Of a DNA stretch of 64,000 nt, positions 52,371 through 63,724 are shown in pieces. The notes below the pieces were generated by a model. That model did not search any database and was not told the origin of the DNA. It was given only the letters and a program-made list of their open reading frames with translations. Numbering within the stretch: the first letter of the stretch is position 1; each line of letters opens with the position of its first letter. The translations under genes and the position numbers were made by a program. The stretch comes from Aquilaria yunnanensis (lineage: Eukaryota; Streptophyta; Magnoliopsida; Malvales; Thymelaeaceae). Where the stretch lies: positions 9,860,501 to 9,924,500 of the forward strand of contig CM077599.1 in NCBI GenBank assembly GCA_039654915.1. The letters are read 5' to 3'.

Positions 52371-52742
52371 GTAATAATTGTTAGAGTTAGGGTTCTTCTA
52401 GTGTTATTCTAATGTTTTTGCAAGTGAAGGCAATTGGAGCAAAAGATGGGTAAATTGCAAGCCATTTTTGGACTTTTTCTTGGTAGATTCAGTCTTAAGT
52501 GAAGAATAAAATTTGTAGCCCTTCTTTTTAGCTTTACGTGGGTCCTTGAATTGTCTCAATTGGACACCGGTGCGTAATGTTATGGTCAAAATGCTAGAAG
52601 GTGTCAAAGCTGGTGAGCTTGGCATCGTAGTGCCAGGGTGGTTGGCCACGGCGCCAAAATCTACTCTGTTTATAAAATCCCTCGGCCAATAGTTGCAAAG
52701 GTGGATCACCTTTAACCCCAAACCATCCAAACTCATTTTTTG

Positions 52743-53650
52743 CACTACTAAAAAAACTAGTTTTTCCAATGGACAAATTACCAATACGTTAGATAATTGG
52801 TAACAGTTATTATCAGACCTATTTTTCAATGGACAAACTACCAACGGTAATTACCAATTCGCTGGATTGTTGGTAAAAAAAATAACGGTCAAACGCGTTG
52901 GTAATTTATTAATGGTTCAACGCGTTGGTAAATTACTTATTTTCCAACTGACAAATTACCAATATCAAGACTGTTGGTAATAGCTATATATCATAATATT
53001 TTTTCAATCATATATATATATATATTTGAACTTTTGAATTTGTTGTTAATTTTTTATTAATTTCAGTAAATTTTTATGAATTTTATAATTTTTTTTTAAT
53101 TTTTGGGATATTTTTTATTTTTGAATTTGTTGTTAATTTTGGTAAGTTTTGATAAATTTCTAGTCTTTTTTTTTTTTGAATTTTTAGTTTATTTTTTGTG
53201 AATTTTTTAATTTTTGTGTACTAACAAAATCTTAGTTATATAATTGTATGGAAATATAACATATAATTTTAATATTAAATTTTTTTATTTTTTTCAACTT
53301 TTTTTTTATAAATGGAAATTTCCAAGTGGTCATATTTGGAAACTTCTTTATTTTTTAAAAAACTTTCAAGATAATTACTAACGATTACAGCCATTGGTAA
53401 ATACCAACAGTTTAAGCCGTTGATAAAAGTTATACCAACATAAAATACATATGATCTTACACTATTGGTAATTTCCATTGGCCATTTTTTCCAACGGCTA
53501 TATTTTGGAATATATGTTGGAAATTACCAACAACTTTATAAAAAATTTTGCAATGGATTTATCATCAACGGTCTCGCGTTTGTAATTTTGAAGTTACCAA
53601 TGCGTGACCATCGGTAACGGCCATCGGTAAATGTCTTTTTTTTAATAGTG
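52743..53650. mobile_element. CACTA-family element, 0.9 kb, inside the 5' LTR
   Basis: Begins CACTACTAAAAAAACTAG and ends with the inverse of CACTATTAAAAAAAAGAC. Subterminal arrays of TTACCAA(C/T)G-type words match those of the element at 46260-48260. The flanks are TTG on the left and ATG on the right. The sister 3' LTR reads continuously through this site with a single TTG, which shows that exactly the CACTA segment plus 3 bp was added. The interior is T-rich and non-coding. Confidence 0.9.
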
Positions 53651-54600
53651 ATGGCTAGTTTTCTTATGGTTTTCATGGATTATGGAGTTAGGAGGTTGAT
53701 TTGATAGACATTCTTGCTTAGATTGGAGTGAGAGTTCTTCTACAGTAAGGATTTTTTCTTAGATTTGGTTCTCCTAACCCTAACTTTTTCTTTTCTTTTA
53801 ATTTGAGATTTTTGTAAATATGTATACATTTGTTGTTTCTATGGATGTTGTGCATCATTTGGGATGATTTGATGCTTGTTAATACATAGCCCATTGATTA
53901 TTTCCATGATTTGTTGGCTTTCTTAGCTTATTTCTTAGCTTGTGCTTGAATATGTTCTTCATTTGGTGGCAACTTGTGTTGAACAACTTGCTAGACTTGG
54001 AAAATCACTCGGAAGAGTTTTCCTAGGTTGGAAGAAGGCTAATGGAGTGTGGGTAATGGTAGATTCAAGAGAATCATCGTTCATATGAGACCTTAAAGGA
54101 GAACTTGAGTTTAAGGGTTCCTAGAACAACTGTATAGGATAGAGATATCTAACGGGGTTCTAAAAAGCTAATTAGCCATGACTTGGGAGAGAAGAGTTGA
54201 TACTTTAAAGTTTTCCAGCCTACAACTATCATGAAGTATGATTTGGGTTAGGTAAAAACTTGAGTCAAAACTATGTCTATATTCCAACTTATTTGGATAG
54301 CACTATTTAGAAACCTTGTAAACATGTTTTAGGATAGTTATGCTATTTGTTTGGTTTAGTGGTTGGATGATCCACAATTTTAGTAGTTTAGCATGTTATT
54401 CCTTATTTTTATGATTTGTTTTCTCTGCCTAAAGTGAGGTCACTATATTTTGGTATTTGATAGAATTTTTTGGCATATAATTCCCTATGGGATTGACACT
54501 TAACTCGCCGTTACTACAATTGACACTGTACATTTACGGGTGAAGTTGGAGTTTAGATTGAGAAGGTTTTTTATAAACGTCTGCTTCACGACAAAGTTTT

Positions 54601-54618
54601 TGGTGCCATTGTCGGGAG
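54601..54618 (+). other. Primer-binding site of the LTR retrotransposon
   Basis: TGGTGCCATTGTCGGGAG resembles the complement of a tRNA-Asp 3' end, a common plant PBS (TGGCGCCGTTGCCGGGGA), with a few transitions. It lies just after the 5' LTR. Confidence 0.7.
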
Positions 54619-56930
54619 ATTGTTAAAGAATTCCATTAACACCATTATGGTGGTCTTGCTTTAAACAAGAGTTGTGTTGTTGCTTGTATATATTCCTTCT
54701 CGTTTCTTTTGTTTTAGTTGTTTTAACTAGATTTCTTGACTACTTACCTTAAATTGCAATACAAGTGGTGGAACAAGTCCTCCATTTTTAGGCAAATTTT
54801 GAGTAAAGTTATTTTAAGTTCCAAGCTACACACACAACTTGCTTTGCTTCCAACTAACCAAAACTTCATTCCTTTTTCTATGTGCATCAAGTTTTTACTC
54901 TTATCTTTGAAAACCATCTTTGCAAGTGTTTCAACTTATACTTTATAGAAGTTTTTTCAAATTTATGTTTTGGGATGTCTTAGCTTGAATTTTATTTTTT
55001 TTTATTTATATGGAGTGTGGAGATGAGTTCTTGCTTGATGGATGGATAGACCTTATATGTTAGAAGAGTTATCTTGGTCTTGACTACATAATTTATATGG
55101 ATATGCATGGTTTGATGTTATGGATTTTAGGAAGGTAAAGGATGTTGTGTGATTACCTTATGTTGAACTGGCATTTGGATATAAAAATATAATTATTTAT
55201 CTTTGTTGGTATCCTTATGCTTTGTTTGTTGGAAATATAGAGTTGAAGATGTGTTATTGTCTTAATGTTGCATGAGTTCTTAATGAATTAATATGGATTG
55301 AGTTTTGGCGAATTTACCTATACCTTGAGTATTTTTTCCTTTGATTTTCTTTGTAGGTTAAAATCTACAGAAAAGTCATTGAAGAGGTATTTCACCCACC
55401 ATCATGCTTCTCCACCAGAGTCCATGGAGTTATTTACCACCTCCATCACCATTCCACCACCACTACCACAAGTTTGGAAAAGCTATCGAATGCGAGACTA
55501 CTTTGCCTTTCGGGTAATATTCAATTTTCTTTTCTTTATTTGTAAACATTGAGGATAATGTTTATTTTAAGTTTGAGGGAAGGAATCTTACTTGAAGATT
55601 TTGTTAGGTTGTTTGCTTTTCTTTTGTTTTATATTGTTTATTTAAATTTCATTATTTTTTTTCTTTTCCTTCCAATTTTTCATATTCTTTATTATTATTA
55701 TTATTATTTGGATTGTTTGTATATAGTTGTATATAGGTAGACAACTTATTCATTCTTTATTCCTTTTAGGTTACATTTAGTTATCATTGAGTTCAAGCCA
55801 ATGAGAGAAAATGATATGTGTTGCTATGCTTTGATTATTGTGATCTTCAATATTTTTCATCTAGCTTGGATATTTATTCAATTTGAGGTCTTGTTAAGTT
55901 TATATTTCTCCCACTATACATTATATACATTACTAATATGCTTCGCTTAGTGGTTGATTCAAATGATGTGTTTATTAATCATTGGACCATGGAACTTTGC
56001 CTTCTCTAATATTTGTTTGATTATTACTTGAAGTAAGTGTTAGCACTTATCTTGTGGAATCACTTGAAGCCTTAATTAATTGAATAAATGAATAATGTAC
56101 TTAAAAGATTAATATTTTTTTGTTTACTCCAATATTTCAATTCACTTAGTAACTAAGGGTCTTTTCCTAAGGTAAGAGTTGATCTTCGTATAAAACAGTA
56201 ATTTGAGATATAACTATGCAAAGCACTTTGACTATGTACTTGCTTAGTAATAGGGAGTCTTCTCCTAAGGCAAGAGTCGACTTTCACGTAAAATGACAAG
56301 CAGCAACTCAAAGAAGATCAATAATTGAAGAATCTATGTAAAAAAAGGAAAAAATAATAAGAAGAAGAAAACAAAAATAAATTCAAGTAAAGGAAGTGTG
56401 GAAATGTGAAAACGGTCCTTTTGACTCCACTTTTTTAATTTTTTTCACCTATTAAGTTATATGAAAAACAAACTTTAAAGTTATAGTACTTAATATTAAT
56501 CTTAGTGTGAAATAGTCCATTTATTAACATTTATTGATTTTGAATAGCACTAGTCTAAGTAGATTTGGCCAAGCACACACTTTCATGTAAGAAACTATGA
56601 AATTAGCAAGAAATTGATTGAGTCAAGTGTTCAAACAAAAAACATGGAAGAATCACTATGGTCGTTGTATTGTTTTGATTCTTAATGCTTGACATCCACT
56701 TTAACTAATGCAAGTAACTTTTATAATTAGTACATAATTGATGTAGGTTAGGTCATTATTTTTCATTATTTATTTTATAGGTTTGTGTTGTTAGCATAAC
56801 TTGTATGTTTAGATGAACTTGTATGATAGGTTAGGTTAAGTTAATTCATTCATTTTTCGATTCTTTACATCATTAGTTATTCATTATTATTATTATTATT
56901 ATTATTTTTGCTCAGGACGAGCAAAGTAAT
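54619..56930 (+). other. Interior of the LTR retrotransposon, non-coding
   Basis: About 2.3 kb with only short frames and no recognisable retroviral-type domain. It contains ATT microsatellites near 55,690 and 56,885. Two short stretches at about 56,150 and 56,240 repeat the words CTCCTAAGG/TTCCTAAGG and AAGAGT.GA, a small internal duplication. Confidence 0.6.
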
Positions 56931-56943
56931 AAGTTTGGGGGTA
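56931..56943 (+). other. Polypurine tract of the LTR retrotransposon
   Basis: AAGTTTGGGGGTA directly precedes the 3' LTR. It is preceded by CTCAGGACGAGCAAAG, a stretch I recognise as recurrent at this position in plant LTR elements. Confidence 0.75.
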
Positions 56944-58175
56944 TGTTAAGTACGTGATATGTTTATCATTTTGCCCTCATTTGAAGTACTTCATAGCCAT
57001 AATTGCTGGAGTTAGAGTTCTAGTATTATTCTTAAGTTTTTTTTCGAGCGAATGCAATTAGAGCAGAAAGGGGTAAATTGCAAGTCATTTTTGGACATTT
57101 TTTTGGTAGATTTAGTCTTAGGTGAAAGAATAAAATTTGTAGCCCTTCTTCTTAGCTTTACATGGGCTCTTGAATCATCTTAATTGGACATCTGTGCCCA
57201 AAGTTATGCCAAAACCTGCTCTTTTTATAAAATCTCTTAGCCAACAATTATGGAGGTAGATCTCCTTTGACCCCAAACCATCTAGACTCATTTTTTGGCT
57301 AGTTTTCTTATGGCTTTTATGGATAAGGGAGCTAGGAGGCTGATTTGATGGAGATTCTTAGTTGGATTGAAGTGGGAGACTCTTTCTTTTCTTTTAATTT
57401 AAGATTTTTGTAAATATGTATAGATTTGTTGTTTCTATAGATGTTGTGAACCATTTAGAATAATTTGATTCTTATTAATACATAGCATATTGATTATTTT
57501 AATGATTTATGGCTTTCTTAGCTCGTGCTTGAATATGTTTTTCATTTGGTGACCACTTATGTTGAACAATTTACTAGGCTTAGGAAATCACTCGAGAGAA
57601 TTTTCCTAGGTTGGAAGAGGGCTAATGGAGCATGGGTAATGGTAGATTTGGAAGAATCATCATTCCTAATAGGCCTTAAAGGAGAACTTGACCTTAAGGG
57701 TTCCTAGGACAATCGGATAAAAAAGGGATATCCAATGGGATTCTAAAGAGCTAATCGGCCTTACCTTGGGAGAGAAGAGTTGATATTTTAGTGTTTTCCG
57801 ACCTACACCTATCATGAAGTATGATTTAGGGTAGGTAGAAACTTGAGTCAAAGTTGTGTCTATATAACAACTCATTTGGATAGCACTCCTTAGAAACATT
57901 GTAAATATGTGTTTAGGATAGTTGTGGTGTTTGTTTGGTTTGGTGGTTGGATGATCCATAATTTTGGTAGTTTAGCGTTTTATTCTTTGTTTCAATGGTT
58001 TATTTTTTCTAGCTAAAGTGAGGTCATCGTAATTTGGTATTTTATAGAATTCTTTGGCATACAATTCTCTGTGGGATCAACATTTGATTCGCCGCTACTA
58101 CGATTGACGTAGTACTTGCTAGTGAGATTGGAATTAAGGTTAAGAAAGTTTTTTATAAACTTCTGTCTTGCGACA
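56944..58175 (+). repeat. 3' LTR, without the nested insertions
   Basis: Starts TGTTAAGTACGTGATATG and ends GCGACA. It lacks both DNA transposons found in the 5' LTR, and so preserves their empty target sites at about 56,996 and 57,297. Confidence 0.92.
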
Positions 58176-59077
58176 CTCAACGTTATTAGTACATTGAACT
58201 TAGTTTAATTGGTAAAGGTACATACAATATAACCTCAAGTTCAGAGGTTTAAACCATCTCAAATTCATTGAGGCATTTGTTAAGGTGTTTCAATCAAGAC
58301 AATACAATGAAGACTTAGGTCCAAGCTCATAAAGAACGCACTATGTGGCCAAATATCAATGGATTCCTTCTCAAGACTCTTTAATTATATGCACTTGTGT
58401 AATATTCCTTCCCTTTAGCTAATTTTATGAGCCTTTTGAGAATGGAAACAAACAACCATTAATGGTGTATGGAGCAGTAGATAACCGTTGATAGATGAGA
58501 AATAGTTGCTAATCACAAAATTAAATCACTACAAAGTTGAAGCAAAGTTTTATTAAGCGAGTAACAAAAATATCTAGAAGACTGGCACGGAATTTATTAA
58601 CACATCCAACAAAAATTTAAAGATACACTTGTCTGTTATTCAAGACACAATCCCGTCTATATGATTAAATTGAAATATTTGAAAAGTAGTATCAAACGAA
58701 AAAGAAATGAGTTTTAGGTGCTTTCTTTTGGTATATATGTTCAATTTTTTTAAACATATTTGTATATTGATGCAAGAACATCTTGATGGGAAAATGCATC
58801 TATATAATTGTATAGAATTGTCCGAGTGATATTATATTTAATGGAAGGGGTAATTTGGTCAATTTTCTTGCAGAGGTAGGTTTATGCATTTTATGCTTGT
58901 TTATCAAATTTATTATTCAACCCTTGAGTGCAATTATATAGACCATCCAAAATAGAAAGACTATTCGGCCACAATATTATTTATAGCAATGGATAATTAT
59001 AGAATTAAAAAAAAACATTGTCATATAGAGACCAATTATTGTATTAAATATATGTTAAATACATAAATAAATTAGAT

Positions 59078-59419
59078 TTATAAAGTTCTATGGACAATAT
59101 CCGAACATTGATACCATAATAACACACTCTTTATCTGAACTTCGGTTAGGTCATTTACTCTGTATTTGGGGACAATATCAACTAGACGCGCCAATAATGC
59201 CTCATGACAGGTTATTCCAATTCTTATAAGTTGCTTGCAACATTCGTCTGAGACGACTCCTGCTCTAAAAATATTTGCCACAACCTCATCTGCACAATGA
59301 ACCTTCATAACACTGTCACAATGTTTTTGTTTGATAATATCATGATAATTTTTTGCTGTAGAAATTGAAACAAAATAGATCAACACCAAAAAACCAAAAA
59401 AGTACTTAGAGATTGCCAT
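59078..59419 (-). CDS. Small secreted cysteine-rich protein, prolamin-like (DD11-like), copy A
   Basis: 113 aa, single exon. Residues 1-22 (MAISKYFFGFLVLIYFVSIS plus TA) form a signal peptide. The mature part has six cysteines in the pattern C-x7-C-x16-CC-x9-C-xn-C, with the stretches VVANIFRAG, ECCKQLIRIG, TCHEALL and LLWYQC. This is the pattern of the plant prolamin-like domain (PF05617) of the ECA1 / DOWN-REGULATED IN DIF1 11 group, proteins usually expressed in the female gametophyte. Function here is inferred from family only. A TATAAATA box lies 80-90 bp upstream. The gene is in copy 1 of the tandem duplication; its paralogue is 2,340 bp away. Confidence 0.85.
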   Translation of the reverse strand: MAISKYFFGFLVLIYFVSISTAKNYHDIIKQKHCDSVMKVHCADEVVANIFRAGVVSDECCKQLIRIGITCHEALLARLVDIVPKYRVNDLTEVQIKSVLLWYQCSDIVHRTL

Positions 59420-59499
59420 AGTCTTTTCTTTTTTTTCTTTTTGTTTTTCTTTCCCCTCAATGTCTTTCCCGTGAGGATGAGTCTTTGTAAGAGGAAGGT

Positions 59500-59507
59500 T
59501 ATTTATA
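59500..59507 (-). promoter_or_regulatory. TATA box of DD11-like copy A
   Basis: TATAAATA on the minus strand, about 80-88 bp upstream of the ATG, a usual distance for a short 5' UTR. Confidence 0.65.
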
Positions 59508-61417
59508 TTACTAGATTCATGGTAAATTCTATGTAACTGAAAGCATTGAATTCTATTAATGCAATGAAATTTATTTCTTTATTGCATTAGTATATTCATA
59601 AAGTTAATGTTGGTGAAACTGATACCTCTAAGTGATGGTAAGGTACAATTCTTAGGGTTAGTTTGTTTTTCATTTTCATTTTTATTCCATTTATTTAGAA
59701 TATTGTCATTTAAAAGTTGATATTGTATCGATATAATAATGAATTGAATTTTATTACATTTTTATGGATTCATTCATTCCTCAATTTAAGAAAAGAAAAT
59801 TAATAAAAGTTTGTATTTTTGAAAAATTAATTTAAATGTATTCTTCATATTTTTTAAAATAAAATTTTTAATTAGTGTACAAGTCAAACAAATAATCATT
59901 TAAGTTAAAACTAACGGACATAAGAAATGGCATTCACTTTTTTTCCTATGACATAGAAATGTGGCATTTAATTTCTTAAAAGCTTTTATGCCAATACTTT
60001 AGATTATTATTATTATTGTATTGTTGAAATAGGATCCCTATTTCATTTTGTGTAATTTGCATCATAGAAAAATATGGTTATATCATAAGGGTTCCTTGGA
60101 CAACCGGATAGGAAATGGATATCTAACAAGATTCTAAGGAGCTAATTGACCCTACCTTCAAAAAGAAGAGTTGATATTTTAGATTTTTCCGGCCTACAAC
60201 TATCATGAAGTATGATTTGGGTTAAGTAGAAACTTGAGTCAAAGCTATGTATATGTAGCAACTCATTTGGATAGCACTTTTTAAAAACATTGTAAATATG
60301 TGTTTAGGATAGTTGTAATGTTTGTTTGGTTTGGTGGTTGGGTGATCCACAATTTTGGTAGTTTAGCATTTTATTCTTTGTTTCCATGGTTTATTTCTTC
60401 TAGCTAAAGTAAGGTCATCGTAATTTGATATTTGATAGAATTCTTTGGCATACAATTCTTTGTGGGTGAGATTGGAGTTAAGGTTGAGAAAGTTTTTTAT
60501 AAACTTCTATCTCACGACACTCAACGTTATTTGTACATTGAACTTAGTTTAATTGGTGAAGGTACATACAATATAACCTCAAGTTTAAAGGTTTAGACCA
60601 TCTCAAATTCATTGGAGGCATTTGTTAAGGTGCTTCAGTCAAGACATTAGGATGAAGACTTAGGTCCAAGCTCATTAAGAACACACTAACATGTGGCCAA
60701 ATATCAATGGATTTCTTCTCATGACTCTTTAATTATATGCCCTTGTGTAATATTCCTTCCATATAGCTGATTTTATGAGCCTTTTGAGAATGGAAACAAA
60801 CCACCATTAGTGGTGTTTGGAGCAGTAGATAATTGCTGAACGAAGAGAAATAGTTTCTAATCAAAAAATTAAATCACTACAAGTTAACGCAAAGTTATAT
60901 TAAGTGAGTAACAAAAATATCTAGAAGACTGACACAAAATTTATTGACACATCCAACAAAAATTTGATGATACACTTGTCTATTATTCAAGACACAATCC
61001 TGTCTATATGATTAAATTGAAATATTTGAAAAGTAGTATCAAAGAAACAGAAATGAGTTTTTGGTGCTTTCCTTCGGTATGTTCAATTGTTTTAAACATT
61101 TTTGTATATTGATGCAAGAACATCTTGATGGGAAAATGCATCTATCTAATTGTATAAAAGTGTTCAAGTGATATTATATTTAATGGAAGGGGTAATTTGG
61201 TCAATTTTCCTACAGATGTAGGTTTATACATTTTATGCTTGTTTATAAGATTTATTATTCGGCCCCCAAGTGAAATTATATAGATCATAAAAAATAGAAT
61301 GACTATTTGCCATAATATTATTTATAGCAATGGATAATTATAAAATTAAAAAAAACATTGTCATATAGAGACCAATTATTGTATTAGATATATGTCAAAT
61401 ACATAAGTAAATTAGAT

Positions 61418-61759
61418 TTATAAAGCTCTGTGGACAATATCCGAACATTGATACCATAACAACACACTTTTTATCTGAACTTCGGTTGGGTCATTTACTC
61501 TGTATTTGGGGATAGTATCAACTAGACGCGCCAATAATGCCTCGTGACAGGTTATTCCAATTCTTATAAGTTGCTTGCAACATTCGTTTGAGACAACTCC
61601 TGCTCTAAAAATATTTGCCACAACCTCATCTGCACAATGAACCTTCATAGTATTGTCACAATGTTTTTGTTTGATAATATCATGATAATTTGTTGCTGTA
61701 GAAATTGAAACAAAATAGATCAACACCAAAAAGCCAAAAAAGTACTTGGAGATTGCCAT
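61418..61759 (-). CDS. Small secreted cysteine-rich protein, prolamin-like (DD11-like), copy B
   Basis: 113 aa, single exon, same start and stop positions as copy A. I count 16 nucleotide differences in 342, giving eight residue changes (K23T, S36N, V37T, D58N, I82T, V83I, L90P, T112A). All lie in the mature part; the signal peptide and all six cysteines are unchanged. About seven of the differences are silent. The frame is intact and a TATA-like TATAAATT lies about 80-90 bp upstream, so both copies may be active. Assignment to the prolamin-like/DD11 group is by cysteine pattern and conserved stretches, as for copy A. Confidence 0.85.
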   Translation of the reverse strand: MAISKYFFGFLVLIYFVSISTATNYHDIIKQKHCDNTMKVHCADEVVANIFRAGVVSNECCKQLIRIGITCHEALLARLVDTIPKYRVNDPTEVQIKSVLLWYQCSDIVHRAL

Positions 61760-61839
61760 AGTCTTTTCTTTTTTTTCTTTTTGTTTTTCTTTCCCCTTAA
61801 TGTCTTTACCATGAGGATGAGTCTTTGTGAGAGGAAGGC

Positions 61840-61847
61840 AATTTATA
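61840..61847 (-). promoter_or_regulatory. TATA-like box of DD11-like copy B
   Basis: TATAAATT on the minus strand at the position matching the copy A TATA box. It differs by one base at the end. Confidence 0.55.
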
Positions 61848-62345
61848 TTACTAAATTCATGGTAAATTCTATGTAACTGAAAGCATTGAAATTCTATTAA
61901 TGCAATGGAATTTATTCCTTGTTACATTAGTATATTCATAAAGTTAATGTCGGTGAAACTGCTAACTTCTAAATGATGGTAGGGTACAATTCTTAGGGTT
62001 AGTTCATTTTTCATTTTCATTTTTATTAGATTTATTTAGAATACTATCATTTAAAAGTTGATATTGCATTGATATAATAATCGATTGAATTTTATTACAT
62101 TTTTATGAATTCTTTCCTTCCTCAATTTTTTTAAAAAATAAAATTAATAAAAATATTTATTTTTGAAAAAGTATTTTTAACGTATTCTTCATTTTTTTTA
62201 AAATAAATTATTTTAATTAGTGTACAAGTCAAACAATTAATGACTTAAGTTAAAACTAGCAGACATAAAAAATGGCATTACTTTTTTCCTATGACATAGA
62301 AATGTCACATTTTAATTTCTTGAAGGCTTTTATGCCAACACTTCA

Positions 62346-62396
<51 letters not shown>
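62346..62396. repeat. ATT microsatellite, 17 units
   Basis: Uninterrupted ATT repeats. The matching site in copy 1 of the duplication (60003-60017) has 5 units. Confidence 0.95.
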
Positions 62397-62731
62397 GTAT
62401 TGTTGAAATAAGATCCCCATTTCATTTTGTGTAATTTGCATCATGGAAAAATATGGTTATATATTTTATACCATGGATATCATAGACATATGTCTAATTA
62501 GACATAGTATTGAGTTTACAATTTTACCCTACCCTAATTGTTTCTCTCTCTCTTTCTCTCTTACCACCGCTCCTCAGACTGTTTTTTTCTCTCTCTCTCC
62601 CCATCTCATCACTGTAGCCACCAACTGCAGCTTCGAACTCTGATCTCTATCGCACGTTGATCTTTGTCACGCACCGATCTCCGTTGTACACTGATTTCCG
62701 TCGAGCACCAGCATCCTAGGCAATTCGACGA

Positions 62732-63047
62732 GATGAAAGGTCCAGGCGATTTGCCAAGATGACGATGCCATAGTATTGCAGGACATCTGACGTGATGACC
62801 TGCCAACACAATGATTAGTGGTAAAGGCAAATGCCGATCCAGAGGCGATGCGATCGATGATGATGTTCGACGGCACGATTCAAGCCGAAGATGAAAGGTC
62901 CAGGTGATTCGACGAAATGGTGACGACATAGTATTGCCGGAGATTCGATGTGATGGCGAGCCGATGCGATGACGAGCGGCAAAGGAAGATGCCGATCCAG
63001 AGGCGATGTGACTGATGATGACGTTCGACGAAGGTAGTCCAGGAACG
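62732..63047 (+). repeat. 158-bp tandem duplication
   Basis: Copies 62732-62889 and 62890-63047 share GATGAAAGGTCCAGG at the start and GCCGATCCAGAGGCGATG further in. They are clearly diverged (roughly 75-80% by eye), so the duplication is not recent. There is no open frame across it. Confidence 0.8.
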
Positions 63048-63510
63048 GCGGCAGCTATAGATCTAAAAGCGGTAGTTGTGGAGTCAACGATTATGGAGGA
63101 AAGGAGGCGGTGGCAAAAAGATCAGAGATGAGGGTGAAGAGAAGAAGAAGAGGTAGACGAGAAGCAGAAAATAGATTGATAGATAGGAGGTGGACACTTT
63201 TTTTATTATTTTCGCATACATTTGCTCAGACACTTTTGAATATTTTTTCAAACATTTTTTATATCCAGTCAGACACTTTCTTATTACTTCTTATACTACT
63301 TATTTTATATAATTATTTATAAATTACTTCAAACACTTTCAAATACTACATTAAACATTTTCACATATTATTTTCAAACATATTTGCTCATTAATTCAAA
63401 CACTTCTTTTATTATTTCGTATATACATTTTTTTATCATGAAAATAAATTGTTTGCGTATTGCTTTAGACATTTTGTCATTTTTTTTATACACTTTTACA
63501 CATTCATTAA

Positions 63511-63724
63511 GATACCTTTTTATTGTTTTAATTAGTTATTTTTTAAGAGAGTAAATTGTCTGCGTATTAGTCAGACACTTCTAAATATTTCTTTAGACAC
63601 TTTTATATATTCATTCAGATACTTTTTTATTGTTTCAATTAGTTATTTTTTAAGAGAGTAAATTATCTACGTACTGATCAAACACTTCTAAATATTTCTT
63701 TAGACAATTTTCGGTATCCATTTA
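63511..63724 (+). repeat. 107-bp tandem repeat, two units plus decayed flanks
   Basis: Units 63511-63617 and 63618-63724 share TTATTTTTTAAGAGAGTAAA and CACTTCTAAATATTTCTTTA. Shorter words from the unit (CAGACACTTT and the like) recur back to about 63,220, which suggests an older, longer minisatellite. Confidence 0.8.

Larger units (their letters stand above)
51591..54593 (+). repeat. 5' LTR, interrupted by two DNA transposons
   Basis: It aligns with the 3' LTR in three blocks: 51591-51650, 52371-52742 and 53651-54593. Removing the two insertions leaves about 1.36 kb against 1.23 kb in the 3' LTR. Part of the difference is a stretch near 52,570-52,660 that the 3' LTR lacks. Confidence 0.9.
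51591..58175 (+). mobile_element. Non-autonomous LTR retrotransposon with nested insertions
   Basis: Two LTRs in direct orientation (51591-54593 and 56944-58175) both start TGTTAA and end CGACA. The whole is flanked by a perfect 5-bp target duplication CTCAA (51586-51590 and 58176-58180). A primer-binding site lies 7 bp after the 5' LTR and a polypurine tract just before the 3' LTR. The 2,350-bp interior (54594-56943) has only short frames and no gag, protease, reverse transcriptase or integrase, so it must have moved in trans. The 5' LTR is lengthened by a hAT-like MITE and a CACTA element. Confidence 0.92.
57693..60085. repeat. Tandem segmental duplication, copy 1
   Basis: Runs from inside the 3' LTR (GGGTTCCTAGGACAA near 57,698) through the LTR end, its CTCAA target site, and the DD11-like gene, to about GGTTATAT at 60,085. 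It aligns nearly throughout with copy 2. The offset is 2,392 bp at the start and about 2,340 bp after an indel of ~50 bp. Confidence 0.9.
60086..62460. repeat. Tandem segmental duplication, copy 2
   Basis: Begins with LTR sequence (GGGTTCCTTGGACAA near 60,090) joined directly to the end of copy 1, and includes the LTR end at 60519 and the CTCAA at 60520-60524. It ends at GGTTATAT near 62,460. It lacks about 50 bp corresponding to about 58,080-58,130 of copy 1. Confidence 0.9.

Noticed and set aside
57525..57707. Short frames in the LTRs (also near 54,000) reading like one another
   Set aside because: They are the two LTR copies of the same non-coding sequence; no protein family is recognisable.
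58190..58290. tRNA-like A box (TAGTTTAATTGGTAA) and B-box-like word, repeated at about 60,535
   Set aside because: Suggests a SINE head, but the B box is degenerate and I could not define a 3' end or target duplication. The second occurrence is just the tandem duplication.
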